30,081 nt of DNA from Ichthyophonus hoferi (taxonomy: Eukaryota; Opisthokonta; Ichthyosporea; Ichthyophonida; Ichthyophonidae): contig NAOQ01000635.1 in the NCBI GenBank assembly GCA_002751075.1, positions 9,865-39,945 on the forward strand, written 5' to 3'. Position 1 is the stretch's first letter; the number at the start of each line of letters is the position of its first letter. The notes under the pieces are model-generated. The model was not told the origin of the DNA, made no database searches, and was given only the letters and a program-made list of their open reading frames with translations. The position numbers and the translations under genes were made by a program. Shown here in pieces: positions 10,606 to 21,985 of the stretch.

Positions 10606-10734
10606 CAATGTGAGTGTTTAACTGATACTAATGGAACTTAAATGAAGCTAAGCATTAAATATTCGTATTTGCTAAATATAATTGATGAAGTCGTGGAAAT
10701 TAGAAATATTCTCATTTTATCGTTAAGATTATAT

Positions 10735-10835
10735 TATTTTTTGCTAATATGCCTCATTGGCTAACTCACTGCATGCGAACTATTTATTGATAAATTTAAA
10801 CTTGCGTCCTTTTAATATAAACGAATAAGCCAAAA
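10735..10835 (+). repeat. Dispersed repeat F3, partial copy c
   Basis: Matches the 3' part of F3 copy a: CTCATTGGCTAACTCACTGCATG here against CTCATAGGCTAACTCACAGC there, then AACTATT-ATTGA and a CGAATAAGCC end. Confidence 0.5.
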
Positions 10836-10879
10836 AACAAACAAACATTGAACGCTTTGAGATTGAGATTTCTTTGCTC

Positions 10880-11135
10880 AGAAATTCTGATCGTAACGAA
10901 CACCAATGTAGCTAGGTCCAAGCTTATATGTAACCAATCATAAATATTTGTATTTAATACAACTGCTCATGAAAGGTCAGAGTCCCATTAGAAATGTCTA
11001 ATCCTATATGATATGCTTAGATTCGTGTTTCCTTAAATGTTTCATTAGCTAATCACTACATTTAAACGATATATCGACAATGCAATTATAACTACGTGTT
11101 TATTCGGAGCTAACAATTTTGTAGCAGCCAATAAA
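10880..11135 (+). repeat. Dispersed repeat F3, fullest copy b
   Basis: This copy has both the CCAATCATAAATATTTGTAT and CATGAAAGGTCAGAG-CCCATTAGAA blocks shared with 19930-20120, and the TTCCTTAAATG and ATTATAACTACGTGTTTATT blocks shared with 5690-5960. It is therefore the link that joins the family. Confidence 0.6.
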
Positions 11136-11189
11136 TCTAAACTTAAATAAACGCTGCCTGAAGCTCATAGTAAAACCATTCATTCTAAT

Positions 11190-13400
11190 TATTAGAATAT
11201 GACTAGAGCCTGAGTCCCAAGTTCTTCTTCTGGTGACATCATTCTACCAAAACGCAAGCCTCTGTTTACCCCATCACTTGTGCCTGAGCCATGAGGGTTG
11301 AAAAGAAAAAGAAAGTTTCAAGTTTCAATTTCTTCTGATTCTGAAAAATTCACCACTCTTAACAACCATCAGTCTGACAAGACTCGGCTCCTAGTGGATA
11401 TTGACCTTGACACAGCCTCTAACGTTGCATTTGGGACATCAAAATCAGACGACTTAGCCTCATTTGATCAACTTCATAATAATCACACCAGCCTAAGCTA
11501 CCTTTTTGGTCTTATATTGACCCCGTATCCAGGCATTGCCTAAGCCTGATTGAGTTTACTAGGTATTCCTTTCATTACTCTTAGTTATGGCAGGAAATGA
11601 CCCAACATAGATGCTTTAACAGGCTCAATGTGCTGAGTAACATGATTCACAGCCCAGATTTAGAGCCTTGTCCTCTCCGAGTTGTAATGTTGATGATAAC
11701 TTGCCTAATCATAACTATAGAGAAGGCAGCAATGGTATTGGCAACAACTTAGGATTACCTTCGTCATCTGATGGAGCATACTCTGTCTCTCAACACCAGG
11801 CACATCCCAGGAATTTTTTGATAGACAAGTACCCTCTCAGTCAGGGTGCCTAGTCTGACACTATTAATGTGCCTGTGGGTGCAAAAGGGAAAGAGTACGG
11901 TGGTCTTCAAACCACAGATACAAATGAACGAACTGTTGATAAATTTATTAAGCTCAAGCAATTGATCAGCAAAATGCCCAGTGCTATAGTGACCCAGTAC
12001 TTTGATAAGAAATTTAATGCTCACTTAAAGAATGAAGAAACAGGGACACAGTTTATCCAGTTTTAGCTTTACAATCTTGCCACGTGTCTCAGTAACACTC
12101 CTTATCAACCTTTTAAATCTTTCTTAGTTTTCATGGTAATTCCCCCTTTTCCACCAAAGTTCTGTATATGCAATCAAATTGAATAACCTGAGAGACACTT
12201 TGAAACTTTCTTTGTTCGGCGATATCACATTTGTACTAAAATAGTCAGATTGATCAGAGGAATAGGAATTGCACTCCTGTGGTCTTTCAGCTGCCTTCCT
12301 CCAATCACACATATTGCAAGGAAATTAATAGAAAATTCCGAGAAAGACAGGTTCATCTATCACGGAAAGATATCCCCTTCTCCATTAATGCAATTCCATC
12401 ATGGCTATCCAGGCATTGGCTATTTCACGCATGGAGTCTAGTGGGTCCCAATTTTGGGATAATTATCTCTCAGAACCAGAATGATAACTTTTGTGGTTGT
12501 GGATTCGTGTTGTTATGAGCCCAGCCCAAATGAATTACACAACCTCGACTAACAGCTCACAGCAATCAACAGTTTTTTTAGATTTTTTCACACCCTCTCT
12601 CTAAGACAACCATTCCTCCCTTCCAATTCCTTTAGCATTGAGAGTGGGACCAACAGACACATCTGCAATAATCACAGAGACTTCAGGGGCGTAACACTTA
12701 CTCGTGTGAACATTATATTGAGCACAGAAGACACTGTCATAGATACATATCAAAGCATAATTAATTTCCGGGCACCAATAGGAGCATTACACACAATGTG
12801 GTTGTCTCTTCAAGACCAAGGTTTTACCGCTACCTTCAATCACGATCCTGTGACGGTCTCAGTCAATTGCGGTCTTCCATTCTAAGGAACACCATTCGGC
12901 AAACACATCTATCTATTAAACGCAAATTTGCTTTACAGCAGGTTGCCATTAATTATATCAATTATATCAGTATAATCTCCTCCTTCCATAGCCAAAAATT
13001 TACATACAGATTTTTCCTCCTCTTTCCACCAAAATGCGTCAATTCCCGAGTGAATCATGTGTGATTAATGCCGTCACTGCGGATTCTCGTCAGCCAATCG
13101 TTGGTTATTTTTTGAAAGCCCCATTTAGAGTTTCTTCTGGCTATATGATGATTGGAGTAGCCTGGTAATCTATGACGGTCATTGGTGAAGATCTGGTGAA
13201 TTCCATAATAATAGTGATTGGCGATCGATTTCGCGATCAATAATTTTTCAGTCATTAACACTAGGTTTACAAATGCCTAAGCCATAAATTATTTGGGCCC
13301 AAAGAATGCAATCTAAAATGGCGTAATCAAGTTGGGGGCCCTCTGCCATTGCCTGGTTTAATTGTTTGATCGGTCATCTGGGTTTGCCATTGAGCCAACT
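11190..13400 (+). mobile_element. Fossil of a formerly coding element, probably a retroelement
   Basis: For about 2.2 kb the base composition is coding-like and all three plus frames contain stretches of 60-90 codons. The first part is rich in Ser, Asp, Lys and Thr (SSDSEKFTTL, VDIDLDTASNVAFG) like a gag-type or disordered N-terminal region. The middle has a Lys-rich helix-like segment (NERTVDKFIKLKQLISKMP). The latter part has Trp-, Pro- and Arg-containing stretches loosely reminiscent of the reverse transcriptase to RNase H region of DIRS-like elements. The family assignment is weak. The element is broken many times and looks old. No terminal repeats were identified, so its ends are approximate. 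Confidence 0.4.
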
Positions 13401-13985
13401 ATTTTTTCAGGTTTCGGCTAAATACTTGTAGCACATTCTGCAAACAAACTCTATATATAGTAATGAGTAATTTATAAATGAAATTGTTACTTGCATAAAG
13501 CCAATTATCATAAATATATATTGGCATAATTGAAATTGTACGTTTTATTTGAAAAAAAATAAAAATGAAAAAAGCAAAACAATTACAATACTCTTCTAGA
13601 TTTATTAATGCCAAGAAATGGAGGAAACAAAAACATAAATATCCCACATGCTGTTTTTAAAGACCAATCATATATCATATTCTAGATAAAAACACCTAAG
13701 AGGACAACCATTGGATAATATTAAGCCAATAATATTTAAGAATTGTTTTGAATGTGATTCAATGAAAGGCCGCAATGTAGTTACTAGTATAATTACTTGA
13801 TTAATAGCTAAAATGATATAATTAATGGGAAAAAAAAAAAGCTTAATATATATTTTTATATATATTTATATCTCTCTTTCTTATTTTCGACTGTTTTGAC
13901 GCGTAAAGATGGAAGATCTTTTACAGCTTCCCCGGGATACCTAGGCTATATAGACGAAAACATTGGCATCAATCAACTATAAAAC
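13401..13985. promoter_or_regulatory. AT-rich upstream region of the four-helix protein gene
   Basis: This spacer contains long A/T runs, including an ATATATATTTTTATATATA block near 13845-13866 about 120 bases before the ATG, and a TATATAG at 949-955, which is only 31 bases upstream of the ATG and so too close for an ordinary TATA box with a 5' leader. An inverted CCAAT (ATTGG) sits near 13964. No gene is seen on either strand. Confidence 0.3.
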
Positions 13986-14615
13986 ATGCTTTCTTCAACT
14001 TCATGCGCTCGTACCTCATTCGCTGTCCTTGCCATTGTGTGTCTTTTGTACAGCTCTTTCGCAGCCTTCTTTGGCCTGTTCAGCATGGAATGGTTTACAG
14101 GGTACCTTGATGTGGCAGTGGATTCCGACATAAGAGTCAATATAGGTCTAGTGACAGGCTGTCAAAATGTCATTCACGTAAAATTTGGCATTGGCAAGCT
14201 AAATTTCTGCCAGCATTTTGCTTGGGAAGGCATTCATGATGCTGTAGAAAGAGCTTTAGTCATTCGACAGATGATGGCCGCAATATGTGGAGTATTAGCC
14301 TGTCTCCTTATGATTTGCAATCTTTTGTTCCGCCAGTTTTATTCACAGGCGTTTGCCATTGTAACTGAAATTGCTGCCAGTGGACTCTCTCTTGCCCTAG
14401 GCATCCTGTTGCTAACAAATTGTCTGTACATGGCTACTGCATACCGATGGAGGCCACCGTATGGAACCCACGTAGGACCACCTTATATATGCTGCATTGT
14501 TGGCTTTTCCACGGCAATGGTGGCATCTTGCCTAGCAGGGTTATATCACAGGGAAAACATGCAAGAGTATCGTATAAAAGAACAGAGACAGAGGCTTGGC
14601 CTGCTATGCACCTAA
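13986..14615 (+). CDS. Four-transmembrane protein, claudin/PMP22-like
   Basis: The frame encodes 209 residues without an intron. Four hydrophobic segments are visible at about residues 12-34, 96-115, 121-148 and 166-187. The loop between the first and second is the longest (about 60 residues) and holds two cysteines (59 and 75) after GLVTGC, followed by NFCQHF. This arrangement resembles the large first extracellular loop of the claudin/PMP22/EMP superfamily, where a GLW motif and a Cys pair form a disulfide. The Trp of that motif is not in the usual place, so this is a fold-level guess. The short third-to-fourth loop contains RWRPPYGTHVGPP. The C-terminal tail (RENMQEYRIKEQRQR) is charged and ends LLCT, with no clear PDZ ligand. 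The ATG at 13986 (context AAAACATGC) is followed almost at once by the first helix. A role in cell contacts or membrane organisation is possible but unproven. Confidence 0.8.
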   Translation: MLSSTSCARTSFAVLAIVCLLYSSFAAFFGLFSMEWFTGYLDVAVDSDIRVNIGLVTGCQNVIHVKFGIGKLNFCQHFAWEGIHDAVERALVIRQMMAAICGVLACLLMICNLLFRQFYSQAFAIVTEIAASGLSLALGILLLTNCLYMATAYRWRPPYGTHVGPPYICCIVGFSTAMVASCLAGLYHRENMQEYRIKEQRQRLGLLCT

Positions 14616-14654
14616 GTGGGTGAAAGTTCTAATGTACAGTATATTGGGTATGTT

Positions 14655-14755
14655 TACTATGACATAATGTGGTATAGTAGAATAACATATACTAGAATAT
14701 AATATAATATCGTATAATATAATAGAACATAATATAATATAGCACTTCACAATAA
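14655..14755. repeat. ATAAT-type short tandem repeat
   Basis: Repeated AGTATA/ATAATATAAT words just downstream of the four-helix protein gene, probably in its 3' UTR or immediately beyond. Confidence 0.6.
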
Positions 14756-14943
14756 TTTATTTTGAATTTTATGAAAGATTTTACAATTCAACAGCTCAAT
14801 TGCAAACTACTTTACATGAATGTACAACAATATAATATATAATTGATAATAGGATAGAATTCCATCTTTCAGTTTTAAGTATAGGATAGAGTGATGGGCC
14901 TATAGGTCTGTAAACCATATTATATAACATAAGACCATAAGCC

Positions 14944-14949
14944 AATAAA
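14944..14949 (+). terminator. Candidate polyadenylation signal AATAAA
   Basis: Canonical hexamer in GCCAATAAAATATAC, about 330 bases after the stop codon at 14613. In such AT-rich DNA the hexamer also occurs by chance. Confidence 0.35.
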
Positions 14950-15099
14950 ATATACTGCTTTATATTGTAAAATCTGGATGTAGTAATCCTACAACTTATT
15001 TTATCAATGCCTTTGATTGATTAATTCGTTACATACACATTATCCAATCATAATTATCCTTTTAAATTTAAACTATATGTTATCCTGGATGGATATAGC

Positions 15100-15640
15100 T
15101 ATGCTATTGTAGTGTAATACTATTATATTATCCTGACATTCTGAAATTTTACTATTATCCTACTGTACTGTTTTACAATTATTCTATTATCCTACTATGC
15201 TAGCATACTCTTATGCTCTCTTACTATCATGTTATTATATCACCATACCATTCTATTATTATACTATTGTACTATCCTACTATTACCCTATACTACTATT
15301 ATATTATTGTACTATTATCTATTATACTATTCTATTATTATACTATCTCACTATTAATTTCCTATCATTTTACAAGTATACTATCCTACTACCCTATTAT
15401 TGTACAATTGTGTTGTTATGATGTTGAACTATTAAACTATTATACCATTCTACTATCCTACTATTATCCTATTATTCTGCTTTTATATTATTGTACCATC
15501 CTATGTTTATATCACTATAGCATTATTCTATGGTACTATTCTACTATTATACAGTTATACTATCCTATTGTTATACATTCTATCTTACTGTCCTACTGCT
15601 ATCCTACTATTATCCTATTCTAATCATATTTTATTATATA
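15100..15640. repeat. Long CTATTATACTATCCTA-type minisatellite
   Basis: About 540 bp built from variants of CTATTATACTATCCTACT with strong strand bias: the plus strand is nearly free of G. Open frames across it (15197-15727) encode only Tyr/Leu/Ile/Ser-rich low-complexity sequence and are artefacts of the repeat. Confidence 0.9.
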
Positions 15641-15869
15641 ATACTAAATTCCCTTATTGAATCCTTGCATATTAGCAACTGTCCTTCAGTTTATACATTT
15701 TTAAAGACATACTATTTTTACATTTAAATTTTAATAGGATATAACATACTACTAATGAAAGAGATTCTGAGCCAATCAGGAAAGAATTCAGATAAATGAT
15801 ATATGGAAAATCTTTGATCAAACTTTTAACCAGTGAAAGCCCTTAAGTACAAAAGAGTGCTAGCTTTGC

Positions 15870-16290
15870 TATCATTCTTTATGGTTCTAGACATATATGA
15901 CTACTTAAAAAGAAGTATTCATAAACCAAATCTATTCACAGGTGCCTGGTCAAAGATGAAAACCAACTATCATTGAAAAAGGCTATGATCAGTCACAAAA
16001 AAATGCCTAAACAAGAGACAAAAGAACAGAAGAAAGAGCAAAAACAACAAATATTAGCATATCTTCATTCATGGCATACACACATTACTACATTCCTACT
16101 ATTGTAGGTACCATAAATACTAACAAGGCGTCCATCTCTGTTGATAAAAATGATTCTAAGGAGCAAAGCTTGGTATAAATTCAGTAGAATATACCACAAT
16201 TGAAGTTCAGTATACTCTATGAAATTTCAAGAAATTGCCTCATACAAAAGAACAAGCATTGACCTCAATTTTTTTCTAAGTCAGATCATT
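15870..16290 (+). repeat. Dispersed repeat F2, copy b
   Basis: Shares with 5975-6345 the start GGTTCTAGACA, the AAACCAAATCTATT word, the CTTCATTCATG region, and later AAGGAGCAAAG-TTGG, CACAATTGAAG and TTGCCTCATAC-A. Extra sequence near 15960-16060 makes it longer than copy a. Confidence 0.55.
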
Positions 16291-17628
16291 TTCTTACTAA
16301 CAACTTATCTTACAGTTTCTAGCTTCTGCATCATACATACACTACTAAATATAAAACTTTCTAAAGATACTAATAAGAATAATGTAGTATATGCAGCATG
16401 TTTTTGTTAAATGTAAGAACTGTATGGTGTAGATGCCTACTAATAAATCATCATTCAACATTTGTTTTGTTCTTTTTTTTCTTTTTTTGAATCACATGAC
16501 TAAAAGTACGTTAGTCTTTCCCTCCAGAAATCAAATACAGAAAAATTCAGAGAGATACTTGCAAACCATCTAGGCCATGATGGAAAATATAGTATGGATG
16601 AGGTTATGATCTCTTACCTATGTGTATAAGGCAGGTGGTAGGTTTGGTTTTATTGGCATGTGTAATTTTAGGTGTGGTAGGATATGAGGACCAGAGTGTA
16701 TAAGTGAATGTGAAAAGAATATTAAATAAAGTCATTTATGTAGTTTATTGGGGCATTTTATTAGGTCAATAAGATGTTTTAGTAAGTTGGTGTAATATAG
16801 AAAAATGGAAATACATTAATTATTAAAAGAGAAAAATCCTTTAAATATATCATATGTTAACTGGTATGCATGTCTACAGAATACTTTGATATTCAGTATG
16901 TATTTGGAGTGGACTGTTACACCTGAATGATGCTCTTTCTCCCTACTCTGTTGCTATCTATCCTACCCAATGTTGGTGTTAAAGTCACATTTGGAAATCT
17001 CCCTTTTCCTCTCCCTCCTATTCTATTAGCTTGTTCTTTCTGTCTTACACTTTGAAATATCAATATTTTATATGGTATGTGTATGGTTCAGAATTCAGTA
17101 AGACAATTATTAATTAATTATTCCTGATGATATAGAATCTTGTAATATAGATACCCCTAACACATAATTTTAATATTAACCTTGGTATATATACGTGTAT
17201 CTATGTATATATGTATATATAAATTATTAGCATGCCATACCACAGATGGATGCCTTGAAGGTTTATATTCACCTTTCCACTAGGGTAGTGCTTCAGTTTT
17301 TCTTTTCAGTTGGACTTCTTGGAACAGAAAAAGAGGAAAGGGTTGGTCCTGGTAGTAAGGATGCAGGAAAAGTAAGTGTTTGCCCAATTCTATTTGTATG
17401 TCTATGTAGGTGATGATAGAGTTGGTTGCAATGGATGGCCTTCATTTGACCTTAGTATATGCTCCTATCTTCACTCTATTGACATGTGTGAGATAATCTA
17501 GTACAATGTACTATATACAATATACATTTTGAGTGTGTGGTTATTAGTTATAAACATATAGGCATATAGATAGATACCAATGGTGGTGATGGGTTATCCT
17601 TGATTTTGTTTTAATTTTAAACGAGTTA

Positions 17629-17704
17629 AGGTGGAGAGGTATTGAATGTTAATGCTTTAATTATATTGATTGTTCATAATATTCTATGTAAATACCTCTC
17701 CCAA
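17629..17704. repeat. Inverted repeat with 11-bp perfect arms
   Basis: GGAGAGGTATT near 17633 is matched by AATACCTCTCC near 17691, separated by about 48 bp of AT-rich sequence. It could be a tiny hairpin in an intron or the ends of a very small element. Confidence 0.45.
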
Positions 17705-17812
17705 GACCTTTGCCACCTTTACACATTCAAAAAGCTCTTTGCCTTTAAAGACACCTGTATGCTAGAATTAGCTACATTCACAGGTAAGTTCTGTTTCTTT
17801 ATCTTGTAACTA

Positions 17813-17813
<1 letters not shown>

Positions 17814-17842
<29 letters not shown>
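17814..17842. repeat. (TA)n microsatellite
   Basis: About 14 TA units without interruption. Confidence 0.9.
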
Positions 17843-17846
<4 letters not shown>

Positions 17847-18529
17847 CAGTAGATTGTGGTTTATAAAAGAATACTTGTGTTATTATTAGCACTAGGTTAA
17901 CTGTTTGTAGTTACAAAACAAAACTAATACACTATGGTGTCTCCCACAGTCTTCAATGAAATCTACAACAACTGCACCAGTTGTGTAAGAGAAGCACTAG
18001 AATTGATGGTTATGGTGGTAAAGGATGGACCAATCATGAAGGTCATAATGACAGCAGCATGGCTATATTGTTTACATATGACATCTATAATAGTCAATGT
18101 CTGAAGGAAAGGTCAGGCAAGTAGTAAAATGTTTACAAGTACTCTCTCTCTTTCAAGTTCTTTTTTATCAGCATGTTGGCAATTTGAAAATACAATATTA
18201 CGTTGTGTTGTGTTGTATATGGCTTTGTGAAAACATAAAATGATAATCAAAAGATGGCATGGTTTTAAAATTATACATTATAGTTTATCTTTTAATGTGC
18301 TGAAACCTAGCCAGATACAATTTAAGTGGCATATAACTGGTTTTTCTAAGAATAAATCTTACAAACATATAGAAACATTCTTTCTTCATGCATTTTTCTC
18401 ATTCCTTATCATTATATTGATGCAGTGCTACCACTTAGAGTGAAATTGTACCACGGTTTAAGGCAACAGGGAATAATAATCCCAAAAAAGCTGTGGTATC
18501 TTCGCTAGAGCTTGCCATTACAGCCAGTA

Positions 18530-19345
18530 AGCATATTTTTTCTATGTTTTTTTTTTGAACATATTTATGTAATGTCCTTGTTGGTATCTTACTCTGGCAA
18601 AATTCCTCATTATTTCTATTATTAACTTCCTATAATATAAGATATCTACCTCTATTTCTTTTATTTTTGTAATATCCTTCTTTTGTTTCTGTTAGAAATA
18701 GGATTGTCAGATTACACATACAAAATACATGCACATATGATTTTAGCCAATGTCTAAGAGTATATGAAGTTTGGGAAACAAATATGATATATACAATTGA
18801 TTGAGATAGATAAAACAATTGGTTGTACCAATAAGCACATTAGGTAACGATAGCCAATCAACTAAGTTGTTAGGGTATTAGATCAATTTAATGAGTAGGA
18901 AATAGTGGCTCTAGTTAATTAATTGCAAATGTATTAATCACAATCAGTGTAATTGACACAGATGAACCAATGAACGTATTTGCAACCAACGCATGTGACA
19001 TAGATATAAATATGTGGAAAACACACAATAAAGGGGGCGAATTCTAAAACAATACAGAGAATAATAATTTATTAAAATGAAGCAATGAATTCCAAAATTA
19101 CTGATAACAGGAATTCTAATAGTTTCCATTGTCTTTCTTCTCTGGCCACCTATACTGTGCTAACTACCCAAGGATGAAAAGGAGAAACAGCTTGAAATGC
19201 ATTTCCTAACTATAATTTTGTATCACAGATGAAGTATTCCAAAATATGGATCTGTACAAAAGAAAAGAAAACCCAGTAAGGAAGGACCTGTTCACACATA
19301 CATGGTATCTATGGCAACATACAAGGTTCTCATAAATATACAATA
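18530..19345. other. AT-rich spacer, no gene seen
   Basis: Only short open frames on both strands, none with recognisable features. Several ATTGG/CCAAT words and AT repeats are present. Confidence 0.4.
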
Positions 19346-19349
19346 AACA

Positions 19350-19812
19350 GTGTTCAAATCACCCACTCATTCAGAAGTCAGAAAATGGTTTACTGACGCT
19401 AGATAGTGATAATAGCATTTATTTACATAGCAACATAGCTCCACATAATGATTGATTACATTGTACAATTTCTACATTTGCACCAAAGTGTATCAAAGCA
19501 TCTATCCCTTCTAAATTAGAACAGAAATATAGTTACTACAGTCAATTACCCAAGGAGTTGGTATGTAGGCTTTCAATAGAACCTCTAGCACAACAACTGA
19601 GTCTTAAAGACAGATCTGATCAAGCAGCCCTCATTTACACTGGTCAAACAACAGTAACCATGACCAGTTATGCAATTGGAGATTCCAACAGCTGTGTACA
19701 AGTCAATAGAACTGATACAGATTCTGATAAGACTCCTATGTTCTCTGCATTTGTATTTGTGCAGGGGCTGGTCAGCCAGCTCTTTATTGCTTGCAATTTA
19801 CATGTATACTAA
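19350..19812 (+). pseudogene. Coding-like module of unknown family, copy 2
   Basis: This is the forward counterpart of 5112-5520. The main open stretch runs from about 19440 through 19812, reading STFAPK, YYSQLPKELV, SIEPLAQQLSLKD and DSNSCVQVNRTDT, and then continues with a hydrophobic end (FVFVQGLVSQLFIAC) that copy 1 lacks. Upstream, 19350-19430 reads SENGLLTLDSDNSIYL against SENCLLTLNSDDSYYL in copy 1. Both upstream segments follow a CAG|TGT that could be a splice acceptor. The position of the ATG used in copy 1 is ATT here. Identity is roughly 70 percent at the DNA level by eye. The product is not recognised. Confidence 0.45.
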
Positions 19813-19929
19813 TCTAGTTTCTGGAATGGCTCTTTAGCTAGCTACCTCACTGGTGTAACTAACTGTTCATATATTATGTATTGACAATTCAAACTATCAG
19901 GTTGAAAAAATATTATGCAACTAACTAAT

Positions 19930-20120
19930 CTTGAGTCACAGTCATAAATATTTGTATCAGCTAATCCAACTTATGATAGGTCACAGAGACCCACTAGAAT
20001 TATATGATCTTGGCACAATACTTAAATACTATTATATCCCTATTTAGATGGTGAATTAACTCATTTCTTCATTAATGTAATAATGTTTATATACTGTAAA
20101 CTATGACAAGAATTGATCTA
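19930..20120 (+). repeat. Dispersed repeat F3, copy d
   Basis: Shares CATAAATATTTGTAT, a TATGATAGGTCACAGAGACCCA block (CATGAAAGGTCAGAGTCCCA in copy b), TTAGAA and a later GTAAACTAT. It begins about 120 bases after the coding-like module. Confidence 0.5.
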
Positions 20121-21588
20121 CTTATTATCTGGACTTTAATTGAACTTTCTTACTCATCTGTGGCTAGCGATCTTGTAACAGATTTTATCAGAGCTGCCTT
20201 AGTTTTTAATACTTTATGAAGGCTATACTCTTCTTTCTAGAACAAGGAAATATAGATACAACAATAGCAACAAGAAAATAATATATTTATGTCATTATTG
20301 TTAATTCCCCCTAAATACTTTAATATTTGATTTTTTGAGCTTGACATTCCCAATTCATCATGAAACTACAAGCAAAACTACATTAAATGTACATATACTG
20401 TTTTGCTTGGCAGCCTGGGTTACATATTAATTTTTTAATAAAGGCAGGGGACCTTAGACTAAGAGTAGGTAAAATGTTATCTATGAAATTGTAAGATGGT
20501 AACTGAAAGTTTATATGTTTGTGTACAAGTAGCAAATATAGAGAAGCCCAATCATGGTAAGTATTCAATAGAAGCAGATGTCATAACCTTTTACAGTCAT
20601 GAACTGTTGGTACTCTTACTGCATAAAACTGTTTAGTGCTGAATTAAATGAGATAATACAATATCAATTATAGTTTTGTGTACCAATACCTAGCTTAGAA
20701 GCACCTTTTAAAGTTATTCTCCATTCTTTATTTTGCTGAAGCCCAATAGGTGTAGTATCTTTGTTGATATAAATTGGCATAATAATGTTTTTGTTCAGTT
20801 GTTAAAGTTGGTTTGGAAATATTGTTCATATTAACTAATATTAATATGAATATTTATATTATATACTTAGTTAATAGTAAGTGAAAATGTTCACCACAAA
20901 GTTTTATTAATAGATATGACTTGCCATTCACAGCTCAAAAATCCAGGCATACTCTTACAATGCAAAGGTGATTATAATGTCAATTCCAGCCTGTGTAGTA
21001 ATTATCCCACTCATATTCAGGGTGGCAGCAGACTAATACAAACATGATTTAAGATAAAAACAGTATAATCTTTGTTCAATATCACTACAGAATCAAAAGT
21101 CCCCAGCCTGTCTCAGACAGAACCTTTTTAAGTTTTATAAATAAGAAACATTATATATATAGAATCCTTCAGAACCTAACATTAATTAATTAGATCATTA
21201 TAACTATAGTTATTTTGCTTATGTTTTTTATAGAGTTATATCTGACAATTATTCCTAGAGCTGTGAATTTTATTCACAGTCACAATATTGTCTAAGATTT
21301 AAAACTTCAAAGCATCCTCTAGATCTTATGTGGCATATCATGATTTTAGTTTCGGTGTATATTTCATTTCATTTTGCTACTTTAAACAACATATGGCCTT
21401 TTAAAACGTTTAAGAGATTTAAAGACAAACTTTTATTGGTAAAATAAAATCCAAGAAACAAGTGGTATGGTTACCATACCCACTTTTAGATTGGTTTTCT
21501 ATTGGTCAGAACTTAGATATGATTTATATCATCTGTCTTTAATCTTTATCAACTTGTTAGTCCTACTTTAATAACATAATGAAATGAT
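20121..21588. other. Spacer with one small unexplained open frame
   Basis: Nothing strongly supported. A 43-codon open frame at 20916-21047 (+) starts MTCHSQLKNPGILLQCKGDY and is rich in Cys, Asn and Ser. The part after TTCACAG at 20933 could be an exon remnant. The rest is AT-rich with no frames of note. Confidence 0.25.
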
Positions 21589-21594
21589 TTTATT
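21589..21594 (-). terminator. Candidate polyadenylation signal of the tRNA modification gene
   Basis: AATAAA on the minus strand, about 170 bases beyond the stop codon of the dimethylallyltransferase gene. Confidence 0.4.
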
Positions 21595-21761
21595 GATTTC
21601 AATGAAAACTATGTATATTTTGTGCATATCATAAATTGGTGTATCAGATTATATATTTTTTTTAATACTATCCTCTTTAACCAATAGATGCGTCCTGAAC
21701 TATTATGGCCCTAAAAACGGTATAAATATATGACGCCTTGGTAAACAATACCATCCGATCA

Positions 21762-21985
21762 TTATGCCACAACTTGATACTTATCTTCCTTATCTTCTAT
21801 TAATACATTGTCATTGGCTGTGGTATTTAACTGCGGATTTTCATTGGATTCAGGAATTAAATCAGTTTTCTGATTGGGCAAAGAATTTAATATCTTATTC
21901 TTAGTGGTAGATAGTTTTAACACAGAATTGTCATTGACATTAGGGGGAAACACAACACTTCCATTGGATTCTGGAATCAGCTCTG
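21762..21985 (-). repeat. Duplicated 40-residue unit in the C-terminal tail
   Basis: Within the last exon, LIPESN recurs at residues 471-476 and 511-516, each followed 10 residues later by NDNSVL (486-491) or NDNVLI (526-531). At DNA level TTGGATTC-GGAAT recurs 120 bp apart on the plus strand. The frame is kept, so the duplication is a whole number of codons. The segment is Asn/Ser/Pro-rich and probably disordered. Confidence 0.8.

Larger units (their letters stand above)
16528..18526 (+). other. Candidate spliced gene of unknown identity (exon cluster)
   Basis: Several segments have exon-like borders. (a) 16528-16602 after CCTCCAG reads KSNTEKFREILANHLGHDG. (b) 17310-17371 lies between TTTTCTTTTCAG and GTAAGT and reads GLLGTEKEERVGPGSK in one frame. 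(c) 17735-17783 ends at CAG|GTAAGT and reads LFAFKDTCMLELATFT. (d) 17950-18104 after CCCACAG reads FNEIYNNCTSCVREALELM and ends in TGA. Phases of b, c and d fit together, and a can join b if the donor at 16592 is used. Segment d also has a second open frame (RSTRIDGYGGKGWTNHEGH). A further open segment, 18439-18526 (SEIVPRFKATGNNNPKK), ends at A|GTAAGC but does not fit the phase. I recognise no family. It could be a real small gene or a degraded one; RNA evidence is needed to decide. Confidence 0.27.

Noticed and set aside
11764-12312. Minus-strand frames of 62-86 codons
   Set aside because: Shadows opposite the fossil element, whose plus-strand reading has the better composition.
13949-13955. 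TATATAG as a TATA box for the four-helix protein
   Set aside because: Only 31 bases before the start codon, leaving almost no 5' leader; such words are frequent in this AT-rich DNA.
15197-15727. Overlapping plus-strand frames of 65-136 codons rich in Tyr, Ile, Leu and Ser
   Set aside because: They are direct translations of the CTATTATACTATCC minisatellite; three frames are open at once because the repeat lacks stops.
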